Of a DNA stretch of 44,452 bases, positions 1 through 8,616 are shown piece by piece (positions within the stretch are counted from its first letter, which is position 1; each line of letters starts with the position of its first letter). Made by a program: the position numbers and the translations under genes. Origin of the DNA: a virus; IMG/VR virus record IMGVR_UViG_3300009151_000120, positions 1-44,452 of that record; one strand, 5' to 3'. The notes under the pieces were generated by a model that worked only from the letters and a program-made list of their open reading frames with translations, did no database searches and was not told where the DNA came from.

Positions 1-168
1 AGTTGCTGTCGCATTTAAGGAAGCAAAAGACCGAATGACGTTCGAGGAATCTTTGAAATACAGTAATCCATCAGCATAATTTAATGCGACTTCGCCATAT
101 GCCAAGTCAGTTGTCTGAGGGACTCTTGCGCCAACTGATGATTTCTTGAGTAGAACTTGATTACTCAT
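1..168 (-). CDS. tail fibre-like structural protein, N-terminal part (3' end outside window)
   Basis: The reading frame opens with ATG at 168-166 and runs off the left edge; 56 codons are visible. The peptide begins MSNQVLLKKSSVGARVPQ and continues with a LAYGEVALNYADGLLYFKD-type segment. This N-terminal module is common in fibre and appendage proteins of marine T4-like phages, where it precedes a repetitive shaft. An AGGAAT Shine-Dalgarno-like stretch lies just upstream of the ATG. It follows the 1237-aa fibre gene and a candidate terminator. The distal, host-contacting part is not in the window, so receptor or enzymatic function cannot be assigned. Confidence 0.75.
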   Translation of the reverse strand, partial: MSNQVLLKKSSVGARVPQTTDLAYGEVALNYADGLLYFKDSSNVIRSFASLNATAT

Positions 169-178
169 TCATATTCCT

Positions 179-210
179 AAAAAGGTTAAAGCTGAGATAA
201 GAATCCCAGC
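179..210 (-). terminator. candidate Rho-independent terminator after the 1237-aa fibre gene
   Basis: On the minus strand GCTGGGA and TCTCAGC can pair as a 7-bp stem with one G-U pair and a six-base loop (191-210). They are followed by a T-rich tract with CTTTTT at its end. It lies about 20 bases after the stop codon of the fibre gene and before the next ATG. The T tract is interrupted by AACC, so efficiency is uncertain. Confidence 0.5.
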
Positions 211-231
211 GACTCATGTATTTAGTTCATT

Positions 232-3200
232 TTAGTAAGTACCACCATCAATCTGGAATCCATCCAAAGTTGAAGTTGCTGCACCAGCACCTGTGATATT
301 TAGTCCAACATAGATTGTTTTTGCAACAGCAAAACCACCAGACAAAATAACAGCAGCAGCAGAAGTGCTAGTTGCATCAGTCGTATTGGAGAATGTTGCA
401 ACACCAGACATAGTGTGAGCACCAGAGAATGTTCCTGATAGTGATGCACCATTAATAGTTGGTGTTGTTAAAGTCTTGTTAGTGAATGTTTCAGAACCAG
501 CTAAAGTAGCAAGAGTGCCAGTAGTTGGTAATGTTACGTTGGTTGAACCAGTAGAAGTTAATGTAATACTATTAGCACCAGAAGTTGCTAAAGTAGAACT
601 ATTTGCAAGAGTTAAAATGCCAGTTGTAGTTGTTACTGTTAAACCATTAATACTAGTGGCAGTTGCAACACCTAATACTGGTGTAACAAGAGTTGGGCTA
701 GTGGCAAGAACAGCAGAACCAGTACCAGTGATTGCATTGAAAGAGATATAATCCCAGTCCCAATCTGCAGCAGTAGTTAGTGTTGTTCCAATACAAATCA
801 CATGGGCACTAACACCTGCAGGAATTGTTCCTACTGCATTACCACCTGAAGAGTTAACTGTTAATAATCCTGTTGAATTATTCTCAATCTCATAAGCCAT
901 ACCAACAACTAAAGTGCTGGTTACTGGTAGCTGAATAGTTTGAGTAGTTGTACCAGTAAAGAATTGACGATAGTTACTTGAAGCAGTTAGAGTAGTAGTA
1001 CCAGCTGCAGTTACAGTTGTACTGTAACCCATCTTAATGTTATCGATAACTGGTAAAGAAATCGTTGGAGCAGTACCGAATACTAAAACACCAGTACCAG
1101 TTTCGTCAGAAATAGCAGTAGCCAGTTGAGCAGAAGTTGCAGTTAGCGTATTGTTCGCTAAGTTAATTGTTTTGTTAGTAAGAGTTTCTGTTCCAGCTAA
1201 AGTAGCAAGAGTGCCAGTAGTTGGTAATGTTACGTTAGTAGCACCAGTAGCAGTAAGAGTTGTACTGTAAGCACCAGCAGTTGCTAATGTAGATCCGTTT
1301 ACAAGAGTTAAAGTACCAGTTGTAGATGAAATTGTTAAACCATTAACTGTTTTATTTGTTAATGCTTCAGAACCAGCAAGTGTTGCTAGAGTACCAGTAG
1401 TTGGCAGAGTAACAGAAGTATTACCAGTAGCAGTAAATGTTTGAGTAAACGAACCAGCGTGAGTAACTGCGCCAGAAGTAGAAATATTACCACCAAGAGT
1501 GATAGTATTCGATCCGTTGTTTACACCAGTACCACCATAAGTAGCACCAATTAATGAACCATTCCAAGTACCAGTACCGATAGTACCAAGAGTAGTAATT
1601 GAAGACTGACCAACATAACTTGCAGAAATGTCGATAGAGTCAGCATTAACTAAAATTCTATTAGTGGTACCAACTACGTCAAGTGTATTACCAGTTTTAG
1701 TTAAACCAGCACCAGCAATAACTTGTCCAGCACCAGAGAACTGAACCCAGCTGATTGAAGTAGTGCCGATAGTAATCGGCATAATAGTTGTACACACAAA
1801 ACCATTGCTACCGTTAGCAGTACCTTCTTCAACAAAAGTAAATGCGCCAGTAGTAACTTCGGATGCTTGGTCAGCATCAACTGTACGAGTCAATACCCAG
1901 TTAGTAGAAACGCTACCAACAGTAGTTACAGAGTAAATACCATTCTGTAAAGCAGTGGCTTGATCTTTAACAAGGACACGATCTCCAGAAACAAGAGTAA
2001 TACCATCAAGAGTAATTGCAGCTTGTGCGCCAGCATTGGTAAGAGTGGCTCCAACACCAGAAGTGCCATTAGAATATGTAACAGTTAATGCAGCAGTAGT
2101 TGCAGCACGAACTGAATCTTTAGGATCTAAACCAGTTTTTACAGAGTCAACATATGCTTTAGTTGCAGCGTCTTGTGCTTGAGTAGGATCAGCAACAGAA
2201 GTAATTCTCTTACTATTAACATCAACAGTACCAGTGCCTGTTGGAGTAAGAGAAATACTATTATTACCAGCTGCAGCAGTGACAACAAAGTTACCAGTAG
2301 AACCAGTGATGCTGGTTATTGTTGCAGCACCAAGAGTAGGTGTTACAAGAGTTGGACTGTTCGAAAATACAATAGTACTAGAACCAGTTTCATCAGTCAA
2401 AGCAGCAGCAAAGTTTGCTGAGTTTGGAGTTGCCAAGAATGTAGCAATACCAGTGCCAAGACCAGAGATACCAGTTGCAACTGGAAGACCAGTGGCATTA
2501 GTAAGTGTTCCAGAAGAAGGAGTTCCTAATGCGCCATTGAATGTAACAAAAGCACCAGCAGAACCAATATTTACAGCAAGAGCAGTGGCAACACCAGTTC
2601 CAAGACCAGAGATACCAGTTGCAACTGGAAGACCAGTAGCGTTAGTTAAGGTAGCTGAAGATGGTGTTCCAAGAGCACCACCAGAATAAAGAACAGTACC
2701 ACCAGCACCGAATGCTACTGAAGAAGAATCAGTGCCAGTGAAGGTTAATGTATTAGAAGCAGTAAGTGTTTTACCATCAGCAATGGTTAAAGTAGAACCT
2801 GTTGCTGGAGCAGTAATTGCTACCTTGTTAATACTAGTGGCAGAAGCAACACCCAATGTTGGAGTTGTTAATACTGGGCTAGTAAGTGTTTTATTAGTAA
2901 GAGTATCAGTTGTATTTCTAGCAACTAAAGTATCATTACTACCATTTGGTAGTGTTAGTACACCACTGTTTGAGATAGAAGAAAAACTTGGACCAGCAAA
3001 CGATGGTTGGTTAAGTGTTGCACCAGTGGCTAGAATAACAGCACCAGTACCGCTGATTGCAGCGAAGCCAACATAATCTGCATCCCATGATGCAGCGGTA
3101 GTACCAGAAGCAAGAATACAAGTAAATTCTGCCGATGTTCCAGCGGCAATTGCCAGAACAGTATTTGCCCCAGATGATTGAACAGTTACGATACCAGTAC

Positions 3201-3945
3201 TGTTATTTTGAATATAGTATCGATCACCAAGAACCAGAGTGCTGGCAACAGGAAGAACAACAGTTTGAGTTGTTGTACCAGTGAAGAATTGATTCTGAGT
3301 GCTTGTTGCAGTTAGAGTAGTTGTACCAGCTGCAGTGGCAGTAGTTGTATAAGCAGTTCTAAGTGCGTTAACTGGAACAGTGGAGCCAGCAAAACCTTTG
3401 GTACCAATGTAACGATATCCGTAGATATAGATTACACTTGATGATGTCATACCACTCGGTAGAGTACCACCGATAAAGTTTAGAACACCAGACTGATAAT
3501 CAAAATACCATTCGCCAGTACCACCAGATCCGTCAGCAAAAATCTGAGTACCACCAGTAGAAGCAGGATTAGAAACACCTGTTAAACCATAGTAAACTTG
3601 AACACGATAAGTGTTAGATACGTTGGCTGTATCAAATTCGGGTGGAATCCAATCAGTTAAACCAGTGTTCCAAGTAGGATATGCAGTTCCACCAATTTTA
3701 GTTGTAGTGGCATCTCCAGTAGTTTCTATTTTAGAAGTAGTTGTATATGCTTGAACAACACCAGTAACAGCAGCTGCAGTAGTTGGAATTAAACTTGCCT
3801 GAGTCCAAGTTTTATCACCACGATTTAAGAATGGGCTTGCAGTAGCTTCGTTTGATGGACTTTTATTTGCTGCCGTGTCAGTCTTGGTAACACCAAACAG
3901 CTTCTTATAAAGTAAGTCTGTTTTGATTGAGTCTGAAATTGCCAT
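232..3945 (-). CDS. long repetitive tail fibre-like protein (1237 aa)
   Basis: A probable elongated trimeric virion fibre. The N-terminal region (about residues 1-190) contains a DKTWTQASLIP motif and a VYYGLTG...GEWYFDYQSGVLNFIGG segment seen in marine T4-like structural proteins. Most of the rest is a Thr/Ser/Ala/Gly shaft with recurring units such as LTNKT, LPTTGTLATLAG, ATGLPVATGISGLGTG and SPTLVTPTLG. The C-terminus carries a TSTSAAAVILSGGFAVAKTIYVG segment that is also present, diverged, in the neighbouring 929-aa fibre. No enzymatic motif or S74 chaperone is visible. No small partner gene follows, unlike the adhesin cassettes upstream. The start is supported by a GGAATAACAA leader directly before ATG. 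Receptor specificity is unknown. Confidence 0.85.
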   Translation of the reverse strand: MAISDSIKTDLLYKKLFGVTKTDTAANKSPSNEATASPFLNRGDKTWTQASLIPTTAAAVTGVVQAYTTTSKIETTGDATTTKIGGTAYPTWNTGLTDWIPPEFDTANVSNTYRVQVYYGLTGVSNPASTGGTQIFADGSGGTGEWYFDYQSGVLNFIGGTLPSGMTSSSVIYIYGYRYIGTKGFAGSTVPVNALRTAYTTTATAAGTTTLTATSTQNQFFTGTTTQTVVLPVASTLVLGDRYYIQNNSTGIVTVQSSGANTVLAIAAGTSAEFTCILASGTTAASWDADYVGFAAISGTGAVILATGATLNQPSFAGPSFSSISNSGVLTLPNGSNDTLVARNTTDTLTNKTLTSPVLTTPTLGVASATSINKVAITAPATGSTLTIADGKTLTASNTLTFTGTDSSSVAFGAGGTVLYSGGALGTPSSATLTNATGLPVATGISGLGTGVATALAVNIGSAGAFVTFNGALGTPSSGTLTNATGLPVATGISGLGTGIATFLATPNSANFAAALTDETGSSTIVFSNSPTLVTPTLGAATITSITGSTGNFVVTAAAGNNSISLTPTGTGTVDVNSKRITSVADPTQAQDAATKAYVDSVKTGLDPKDSVRAATTAALTVTYSNGTSGVGATLTNAGAQAAITLDGITLVSGDRVLVKDQATALQNGIYSVTTVGSVSTNWVLTRTVDADQASEVTTGAFTFVEEGTANGSNGFVCTTIMPITIGTTSISWVQFSGAGQVIAGAGLTKTGNTLDVVGTTNRILVNADSIDISASYVGQSSITTLGTIGTGTWNGSLIGATYGGTGVNNGSNTITLGGNISTSGAVTHAGSFTQTFTATGNTSVTLPTTGTLATLAGSEALTNKTVNGLTISSTTGTLTLVNGSTLATAGAYSTTLTATGATNVTLPTTGTLATLAGTETLTNKTINLANNTLTATSAQLATAISDETGTGVLVFGTAPTISLPVIDNIKMGYSTTVTAAGTTTLTASSNYRQFFTGTTTQTIQLPVTSTLVVGMAYEIENNSTGLLTVNSSGGNAVGTIPAGVSAHVICIGTTLTTAADWDWDYISFNAITGTGSAVLATSPTLVTPVLGVATATSINGLTVTTTTGILTLANSSTLATSGANSITLTSTGSTNVTLPTTGTLATLAGSETFTNKTLTTPTINGASLSGTFSGAHTMSGVATFSNTTDATSTSAAAVILSGGFAVAKTIYVGLNITGAGAATSTLDGFQIDGGTY
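497..540 (-). repeat. 44-nt exact direct repeat, copy 1
   Basis: This 44-base stretch is identical to 1193-1236 in the same fibre gene and encodes the LPTTGTLATLAG unit. Other copies of the unit (for example near 1375-1420) have diverged at the DNA level, so this pair suggests recent duplication or gene conversion. Confidence 0.85.
1193..1236 (-). repeat. 44-nt exact direct repeat, copy 2
   Basis: Identical to 497-540. The two copies lie about 700 bases apart within the shaft of the 1237-aa fibre and could recombine to shorten or lengthen it in frame. Confidence 0.85.
2456..2493 (-). repeat. 38-nt exact direct repeat, copy 1
   Basis: Identical to 2600-2637, exactly 144 bases away. It encodes part of the TGLPVATGISGLG shaft unit. 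The spacing is a multiple of three, so copy-number change would keep the frame. Confidence 0.85.
2600..2637 (-). repeat. 38-nt exact direct repeat, copy 2
   Basis: Second copy of the 2456-2493 sequence, inside the same fibre shaft. The flanks are also similar but carry point differences. Confidence 0.85.
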
Positions 3946-3969
3946 TTGTTATTCCTATTATTATTTTAA

Positions 3970-6759
3970 TTAGACTGTAGAGGCACCAAGATATAAGGCA
4001 CTGATTGATTGTGCACTTGTTAACTTGATTCTGACCCAAATTTCATTATTAGTTGAATTAGTAGAACTTAAAGTGCCGAAAGAAGCATTCTGAGAAACAG
4101 TGCCAGTAGTAGCAATGGCTAAGTTTCCACCGAGAGCAGCACCATCCGCCAACGAGTTATCGATAGCAAGGTTCAGCCACTTATTCAGTGTAGAAGTTGT
4201 TCCGCTTGTTCCGCCAGTTCCTGGCATCGCAACCCACATACCAGCAATTCCAGTCGAAGTGGTATATGTAATATTAAATTTGGATACGCCAGTTCTAATA
4301 AACACAAAAGTGAAATACTGACTAGCACCATGAGACGAGAAATTAGGACCAGCTGGTAAATATCCAGTGGAGTAATTTGTTACATCATATTTAAGTATGT
4401 TCGCTACGACTTTAGCATCGTAGGTTTGTAAAGTTCCAGACTGGCTATTAAATGCAGTCTGACCAGCAGTGAAAGCAGGAGTATCAGCAGATCCTGGATT
4501 TGGAACACGATAACCAGCAGTTGTTGAACCACCAACAGCACTGTTAAAGAAGATACTACCTTCGTCAAGAACAGTGGTAGAACCAGTTGTAGTTGACTTA
4601 TAAAGAACAGTGGCTGCGAGTAGTGTAGTAAACGCTGAAGATCCGTTGGCATAACTGTTTGCCACAGTTAGTGTTGGACCAGTTGCACTAGAACCGAAAC
4701 CAGTAATAATCTGTGAAGTAGTAGGAATAGTTGCGCTACCAGAAGCAACATATAAGTTAGCTGCCAGAGGAGTTGTTACACTTGCGCCAGAGTATGTTAC
4801 TGAAGCAGGAGCAGCAAATGCGCCACCAGCAGTACCAGTCGCGAAAGTGTCAGAAGTTGGATAGCAGTCACCACTCAAACGAGTAGCAGTTGCTGATAGT
4901 GTAAATGCGTTGGCAGCACTTCCATCATAGTGAGGAATAGTACTACTATATTTGTAAGTAGGAGATACTGGCGCAGTAATAGCAGTTGGAGTAACAACAG
5001 GAGTTCCTGGAGCACTTGAGTCATAGTACCAAGCAGTGGTACCAGTATTACTTGCGCCACTATGTTGAATTTGAACAGTGTTCCAACCAGCTGGAACAGA
5101 AGTTCCGCTTGCTGAAATATCAACTGTTTCCCAGAATCCTGGAGTGCCAGTTGGGTAAGCAATATTGTTGGCAATTACTAAAGAAGTATTGTTTGCAGTA
5201 TAAGTACCCGCATCACTAGAAGCAGTGAATGTTACAGTGCCAGTGGCAGTAGATGTTGCAGCAAAGTTTGCTCCAATAACACCAGTTGTGTTATCGTATA
5301 ATTTTAACACTGCTTGAGTTCCAGCAATTGACTGAACATAGTAGTAAGAACCAGAAGTTAAACCACCAAAACCAGTACCAGATGCCAAGAATTTATGACC
5401 AGCCTGAACAACACCAGTAACAGCAGAAATAGTAACTGTTGCGCTAGTATTAGTAGTAGCAGTAACAGTTGCAGTAACAACAGTGGCTGTCGTATTACCA
5501 ACAGTCATCACATGGCTAGTTGCCAGTGAAGTATTTCTATAAACACTAACTGTACCAGAGTCGCCTGGACCCATCGTTGAGAAAGTATTAGTTGAGAAAG
5601 TCGCTGCTCTTAGCGTTGAGACAGTAGAACCAGCGGCAACCTGAAGACCAGTGTTACTATTAAGTGTTTGAGATGCTTGAACAACAGCAATACGATAAGA
5701 AGCCGTACCACTTACTGTTAGAGAAACTGCATTAGGGAAACTGTTTGGTTGAGCAGGAACGAGTTTGCTTAGTACTTGGTTCAAGATTGCGATTCCGTCA
5801 GTTACGCTAGTTGATGTAGTAAATGTCGCAGCGCCAGTTAGCGTACCCAGAGCAGGAGTTCCAACAGAAATACTATTTGCGTTAGGAGCAACAATAGTAC
5901 CAGTGAATGTTGGAGAAGCACTTAATACCATATTACCTGTACCAGTGACAGCATTACTTAAAGTGACACCACCATAAGTTAATGCACCAGCAAGGTTAGT
6001 AGTACCACCGACCCATAAGTTTTCTGCGATACCTGCGCCACCACTAACAACTAAAGCACCAGTAGAAGTGCTTGTTGAAGTAGTTGTTGGAAGAACTGCT
6101 AAACGAGTTCTGTTTAAACCAAGGTACTTTGTGGAAGTTGTATTATCTGCTGCTGCAGCAAAGAATTCTAATTCGTCATTAGATGCACCAGAAGAAGATT
6201 CAGCACGAATATATGTTATACCATCAACAGAACGAACACCACCAAGAGATGTCCAAGCACTGCCATTATAACCCTCAAAGGCAGTGTTATCACTATTGAA
6301 ACGAATAGCACCAGTAACTGAAGGTGCTTGTTGAGCAGTTGTTCCCGATGGAATTACTAAAGCATTAGTTCCAATAATTGAAACATAACCAGTGCCATTT
6401 GGATCTAAAACAATATTACCATTGGTATCAGTAGATTGAATATAGTTCGTTACACCTGAACCACCAATTTGTAAATTCGTTGTTTTAAGAACATCAATTT
6501 TACTATTTGAATCTACAAGAATAGCAGAACTTGCTGTCAGTGTACCAGTGACATGATCCAACATGTCAGTGAAATATTTACCACCGATAATATAGTGGTT
6601 AGCTGCATCACCTGAGGTCTCCGTACCGAAACCAATATATAAACGATCACCACCATTCGATTGGGTGCCTGTCAGCGCAGAATACGCTAATTCACCAGCA
6701 CCCAGTGTTGTTGGATTACCAGCACTTGGTGAACGCTTTATTCTAATTATTGATGCCAT
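3970..6759 (-). CDS. tail fibre-like structural protein (929 aa)
   Basis: A large virion fibre. The N-terminus (MASIIRIKRSPSAGNPTTL, followed by GAGELAYSALTGTQ) is the attachment-type module found in fibres of marine T4-like phages. A GAIRFNSDNTAFEGYNGSAW motif (about residues 150-170) is shared with smaller proteins at 10147-10761 and 24317-24514. A segment near residues 225-265 (STGALVVSGGAGIAENLWVGG) resembles the C-terminus of the 1237-aa fibre. The distal half is Thr/Ser/Ala-rich beta-strand sequence without recognisable catalytic residues. A GGAG Shine-Dalgarno site lies about nine bases before the ATG and overlaps the end region of the preceding 83-aa gene. It sits in one transcript with 6778-7361 and 232-3945. 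Confidence 0.85.
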   Translation of the reverse strand: MASIIRIKRSPSAGNPTTLGAGELAYSALTGTQSNGGDRLYIGFGTETSGDAANHYIIGGKYFTDMLDHVTGTLTASSAILVDSNSKIDVLKTTNLQIGGSGVTNYIQSTDTNGNIVLDPNGTGYVSIIGTNALVIPSGTTAQQAPSVTGAIRFNSDNTAFEGYNGSAWTSLGGVRSVDGITYIRAESSSGASNDELEFFAAAADNTTSTKYLGLNRTRLAVLPTTTSTSTSTGALVVSGGAGIAENLWVGGTTNLAGALTYGGVTLSNAVTGTGNMVLSASPTFTGTIVAPNANSISVGTPALGTLTGAATFTTSTSVTDGIAILNQVLSKLVPAQPNSFPNAVSLTVSGTASYRIAVVQASQTLNSNTGLQVAAGSTVSTLRAATFSTNTFSTMGPGDSGTVSVYRNTSLATSHVMTVGNTTATVVTATVTATTNTSATVTISAVTGVVQAGHKFLASGTGFGGLTSGSYYYVQSIAGTQAVLKLYDNTTGVIGANFAATSTATGTVTFTASSDAGTYTANNTSLVIANNIAYPTGTPGFWETVDISASGTSVPAGWNTVQIQHSGASNTGTTAWYYDSSAPGTPVVTPTAITAPVSPTYKYSSTIPHYDGSAANAFTLSATATRLSGDCYPTSDTFATGTAGGAFAAPASVTYSGASVTTPLAANLYVASGSATIPTTSQIITGFGSSATGPTLTVANSYANGSSAFTTLLAATVLYKSTTTGSTTVLDEGSIFFNSAVGGSTTAGYRVPNPGSADTPAFTAGQTAFNSQSGTLQTYDAKVVANILKYDVTNYSTGYLPAGPNFSSHGASQYFTFVFIRTGVSKFNITYTTSTGIAGMWVAMPGTGGTSGTTSTLNKWLNLAIDNSLADGAALGGNLAIATTGTVSQNASFGTLSSTNSTNNEIWVRIKLTSAQSISALYLGASTV

Positions 6760-6777
6760 CTTTTATTTCTCCGAATA

Positions 6778-7029
6778 TTAATATTGTCCACCAGTTACAT
6801 CTTGAGAGTCTAGTACTGTGGTTGCTGTCCATTTATTTGTTGCTGCTTTATAAACCAAAACTGATCCATCGCTGGCACCAAGCGCATCAACATCAGCTAT
6901 TCCAGCAATGCCAATTTGTGTTGCGGATAGACCTTGGATACCAACCGCATATACAGTTGGTATCGATTGCACATCAATTGACGCATTGATATTTGAACCA
7001 GTAATTACAGTTGCTGTTATATCACTCAT
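6778..7029 (-). CDS. small phage structural protein, fibre-associated (83 aa)
   Basis: The start ATG overlaps the stop of the upstream 111-aa gene by four bases (ATGA), so translation is probably coupled. The protein ends with a GSVLVYKAATNKW...LDSQDVTGGQY segment, a motif recurring in phage fibre and appendage proteins. The N-terminal half is Ile/Val/Ser-rich and beta-strand-like. No enzymatic residues are evident. With its neighbour it forms a two-gene prelude to the long fibres and is likely a minor virion or baseplate-appendage component. The exact role is unknown. Confidence 0.75.
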   Translation of the reverse strand: MSDITATVITGSNINASIDVQSIPTVYAVGIQGLSATQIGIAGIADVDALGASDGSVLVYKAATNKWTATTVLDSQDVTGGQY

Positions 7030-7361
7030 GTCTTAGTAATTTCTGGAGTAAGTATAACTAACCCTTCCAACGCACGAGATTTCTCGCCTGTCGGTGAAGT
7101 TAACTCAATATCGTACAAGTATCTACCTGCTTGAAGACCAGAAGTATCTGTCGGACTAAGTTGTAATCTAATCTGTCCAGCTGTGGCATTAAAAACAGAT
7201 GCTGTAAAATTTGTTGCTGATGAAGATTGATACGACTTACGGAACTGCGACTTAACAGTGTAACTTGTCAAATTCATTGCTGTTCCATCTTGATTTGTGA
7301 GCGAAATGATGCTACTAAAGGTAGTACCTTGATCAACCACTAAATTACTTATTGTCGCCAT
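7026..7361 (-). CDS. small beta-sandwich structural protein, BppU N-terminal-like (111 aa)
   Basis: The chosen start (ATG 7361, MATISNLVVDQGTTF) has an AGGAT Shine-Dalgarno site about six bases upstream and lies 26 bases below a TATAAATA late promoter. A longer frame upstream to 7424 would run through the promoter and terminator and is rejected. Features such as DQGTTFSSIISL, a polar-strand middle, GRYLYDIELTSPTGE and a final LEGLVILTPEITKT match the layout of phage baseplate upper protein N-terminal domains and many small T4-like structural proteins. This is judged from pattern only. It is the first gene of the last complete transcription unit in the window. Confidence 0.75.
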   Translation of the reverse strand: MATISNLVVDQGTTFSSIISLTNQDGTAMNLTSYTVKSQFRKSYQSSSATNFTASVFNATAGQIRLQLSPTDTSGLQAGRYLYDIELTSPTGEKSRALEGLVILTPEITKT

Positions 7362-7386
7362 CAATATCCTCAGACTGTTATATCTA

Positions 7387-7394
7387 TATTTATA
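7387..7394 (-). promoter_or_regulatory. T4-type late promoter TATAAATA
   Basis: An exact TATAAATA on the minus strand, 26 bases above the start of the 111-aa gene and just after a strong terminator. T4-like late promoters consist essentially of this -10 element recognised with the phage late sigma factor. Terminator-then-promoter order makes this the best-supported promoter in the window. Confidence 0.75.
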
Positions 7395-7410
7395 AAACTG
7401 GAGAATGCAA

Positions 7411-7435
7411 AGATAAAACCCCACCGCAGTGGGGT
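7411..7435 (-). terminator. strong Rho-independent terminator closing the adhesin array
   Basis: On the minus strand ACCCCAC-TGCG-GTGGGGT forms a perfect 7-bp GC-rich stem with a four-base loop, followed immediately by TTTTATCTTT. It starts seven bases after the stop of the last adhesin-partner gene (7442-7627). No T tract follows on the plus strand, so it acts in the direction of the genes. Confidence 0.85.
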
Positions 7436-7441
7436 CTCTAA

Positions 7442-7627
7442 TTAATCATCAGCAGGAAGTGGTGTATTTCCAATGGCAAGCCACTTAAGATACTCTTGAT
7501 AGTCTCTGTTCTTTGGATCAAAGGGAACATAAGCAGGGTTCGGTGTTGGTTCATTCCACGAATTGAACATACGAATGATACCAGTATCATCAATTGTACT
7601 ATCCATCTTTTTGTAAAATTTGTACAT
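7442..7627 (-). CDS. adhesin partner protein, DPxNRDYxEYLxW family (61 aa)
   Basis: One of seven related small proteins, each directly downstream of one ING-type adhesin. It begins MYKFYKKMDSTIDDTG and ends with VPFDPKNRDYQEYLKWLA and GNTPLPADD. The ATG overlaps the adhesin stop (TAATG) and its Shine-Dalgarno GGAG lies inside the adhesin's last codons. Small proteins of this type are common beside phage fibre genes and are thought to help fibre assembly, as tail-fibre chaperones do; that role is inferred here. It is the last gene before the terminator. Confidence 0.8.
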   Translation of the reverse strand: MYKFYKKMDSTIDDTGIIRMFNSWNEPTPNPAYVPFDPKNRDYQEYLKWLAIGNTPLPADD

Positions 7628-7638
7628 TATAACTCCGC
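7627..7638 (-). repeat. conserved 3'-end element of all seven adhesin genes (first of seven)
   Basis: The plus-strand sequence TTATAACTCCG is identical at the 3' end of seven adhesin genes: 7627, 8816, 14093, 15443, 20121, 21343 and 22679. Read on the minus strand it encodes the final Glu-Leu-stop, preceded by Ala or Ser, and also carries GGAG placed as the Shine-Dalgarno site of the following small gene. The same Glu (GAG) and Leu (TTA) codons are used in all seven. Confidence 0.85.
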
Positions 7639-8607
7639 ACTTGCTTGGAAGAAACCAGATTTTTGTATATTAATCATATCACCATGGGTAGTTCCTGCTG
7701 TTCCAAGAGAACCAGTAAAAATTAAAGCAATGCGACAACCATATTGTGTAGGACTATCAATTTGCATGCTGGTCGGTGTAAAAGATCCTTGACCAAATTG
7801 ATCAACAGCACTAGCAAATGTTGTACCAGTTACACTTCTTGCATCTGATACTGTTGGTGTTGCTCTTTTTGGTTCTAAAAATCTCCAATATCCAGCAGCA
7901 TATAGTGAATATCCATAAGGAATATGTAGTGGATAATATTGATCATTCATAATCTCATAGTATCTTAGACATAATCTCAACTCTTGTCCATAGTGTCTGT
8001 ACTCATAGGAAGTTGGCGAAGCACCGAGTTCTACCTGAACACCAGTAACAAGGAAAGTCACTGCCGATCCACTTGTTGTTACTATTGTTACCTGAATACC
8101 ATTGGCAACAGAAGATGGAAGTGCTGTGAAAGTAGCACTATATTGTTGCCATGAAGAAGTTGTATTGAATTGTTGCTGAGTGCCGATTCTAGTTGAATAG
8201 GTAGCATCTGTAGTGCTTGCGTAGTAAAGGTTTAGTGCGATTGCGTTAGTACCTGCGCCTGAAGTTTGTTTCAACCAAAAAGAAACAGTGATTGTTTGCG
8301 CACCAAGATCGGCACAGTTAACAGACTCAATGTATTGTGTAAGTCCAGTGCTACCTGTTCCAGTCAAGGAAGAAGAATATTGAAATCCAGATGGTACATC
8401 AGTTGAACGAGCAAAAGTTCTTGATGAGTCAGCATAGAAATTCCAACGATCAGCAAGATAACCTGTCGAAGATGAACTTGTACCACGCTGCCAAAATGTC
8501 ATGGCGCCATTGATAAGACGATTCTTCATGCTAGAAGCAGAAGATGCACCGACCACTTGACCAGTGCTGGTTGTTATCGTATCAACTGCTAAATTACCGT
8601 ATGCCAT
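7627..8607 (-). CDS. tail adhesin, ING motif plus CBM-like domain (326 aa)
   Basis: Probable receptor-binding virion protein. The N-terminal module MAYGNLAVDTITTSTGQ is shared with the next gene upstream (8816-9883). The family motif appears as MKNRLINGAMTFWQRG...YLADRW, followed by a jelly-roll-like body with ITVSFWLKQTSG and VTGVQVELGASPTS, then YRHYGQELRLCLRYYE. These features resemble carbohydrate-binding modules. The C-terminal region is variable and ends in SAEL. A GGAATAATAA leader precedes ATG 8607. The ligand is unknown; surface glycan is the likely class. Confidence 0.82.
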   Translation of the reverse strand: MAYGNLAVDTITTSTGQVVGASSASSMKNRLINGAMTFWQRGTSSSSTGYLADRWNFYADSSRTFARSTDVPSGFQYSSSLTGTGSTGLTQYIESVNCADLGAQTITVSFWLKQTSGAGTNAIALNLYYASTTDATYSTRIGTQQQFNTTSSWQQYSATFTALPSSVANGIQVTIVTTSGSAVTFLVTGVQVELGASPTSYEYRHYGQELRLCLRYYEIMNDQYYPLHIPYGYSLYAAGYWRFLEPKRATPTVSDARSVTGTTFASAVDQFGQGSFTPTSMQIDSPTQYGCRIALIFTGSLGTAGTTHGDMINIQKSGFFQASAEL

Positions 8608-8616
8608 TTATTATTC

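Noticed and set aside
476-3076. Plus-strand open frames over the 1237-aa fibre gene
   Set aside because: Long antisense frames arise from the repetitive Thr/Gly/Ala codons of the fibre; they lack ribosome-binding sites and family resemblance.
232-3945. Regular short repeats that could be mistaken for a CRISPR array
   Set aside because: The repeats are in-frame coding units of different length and spacing, without unique spacers or cas genes.
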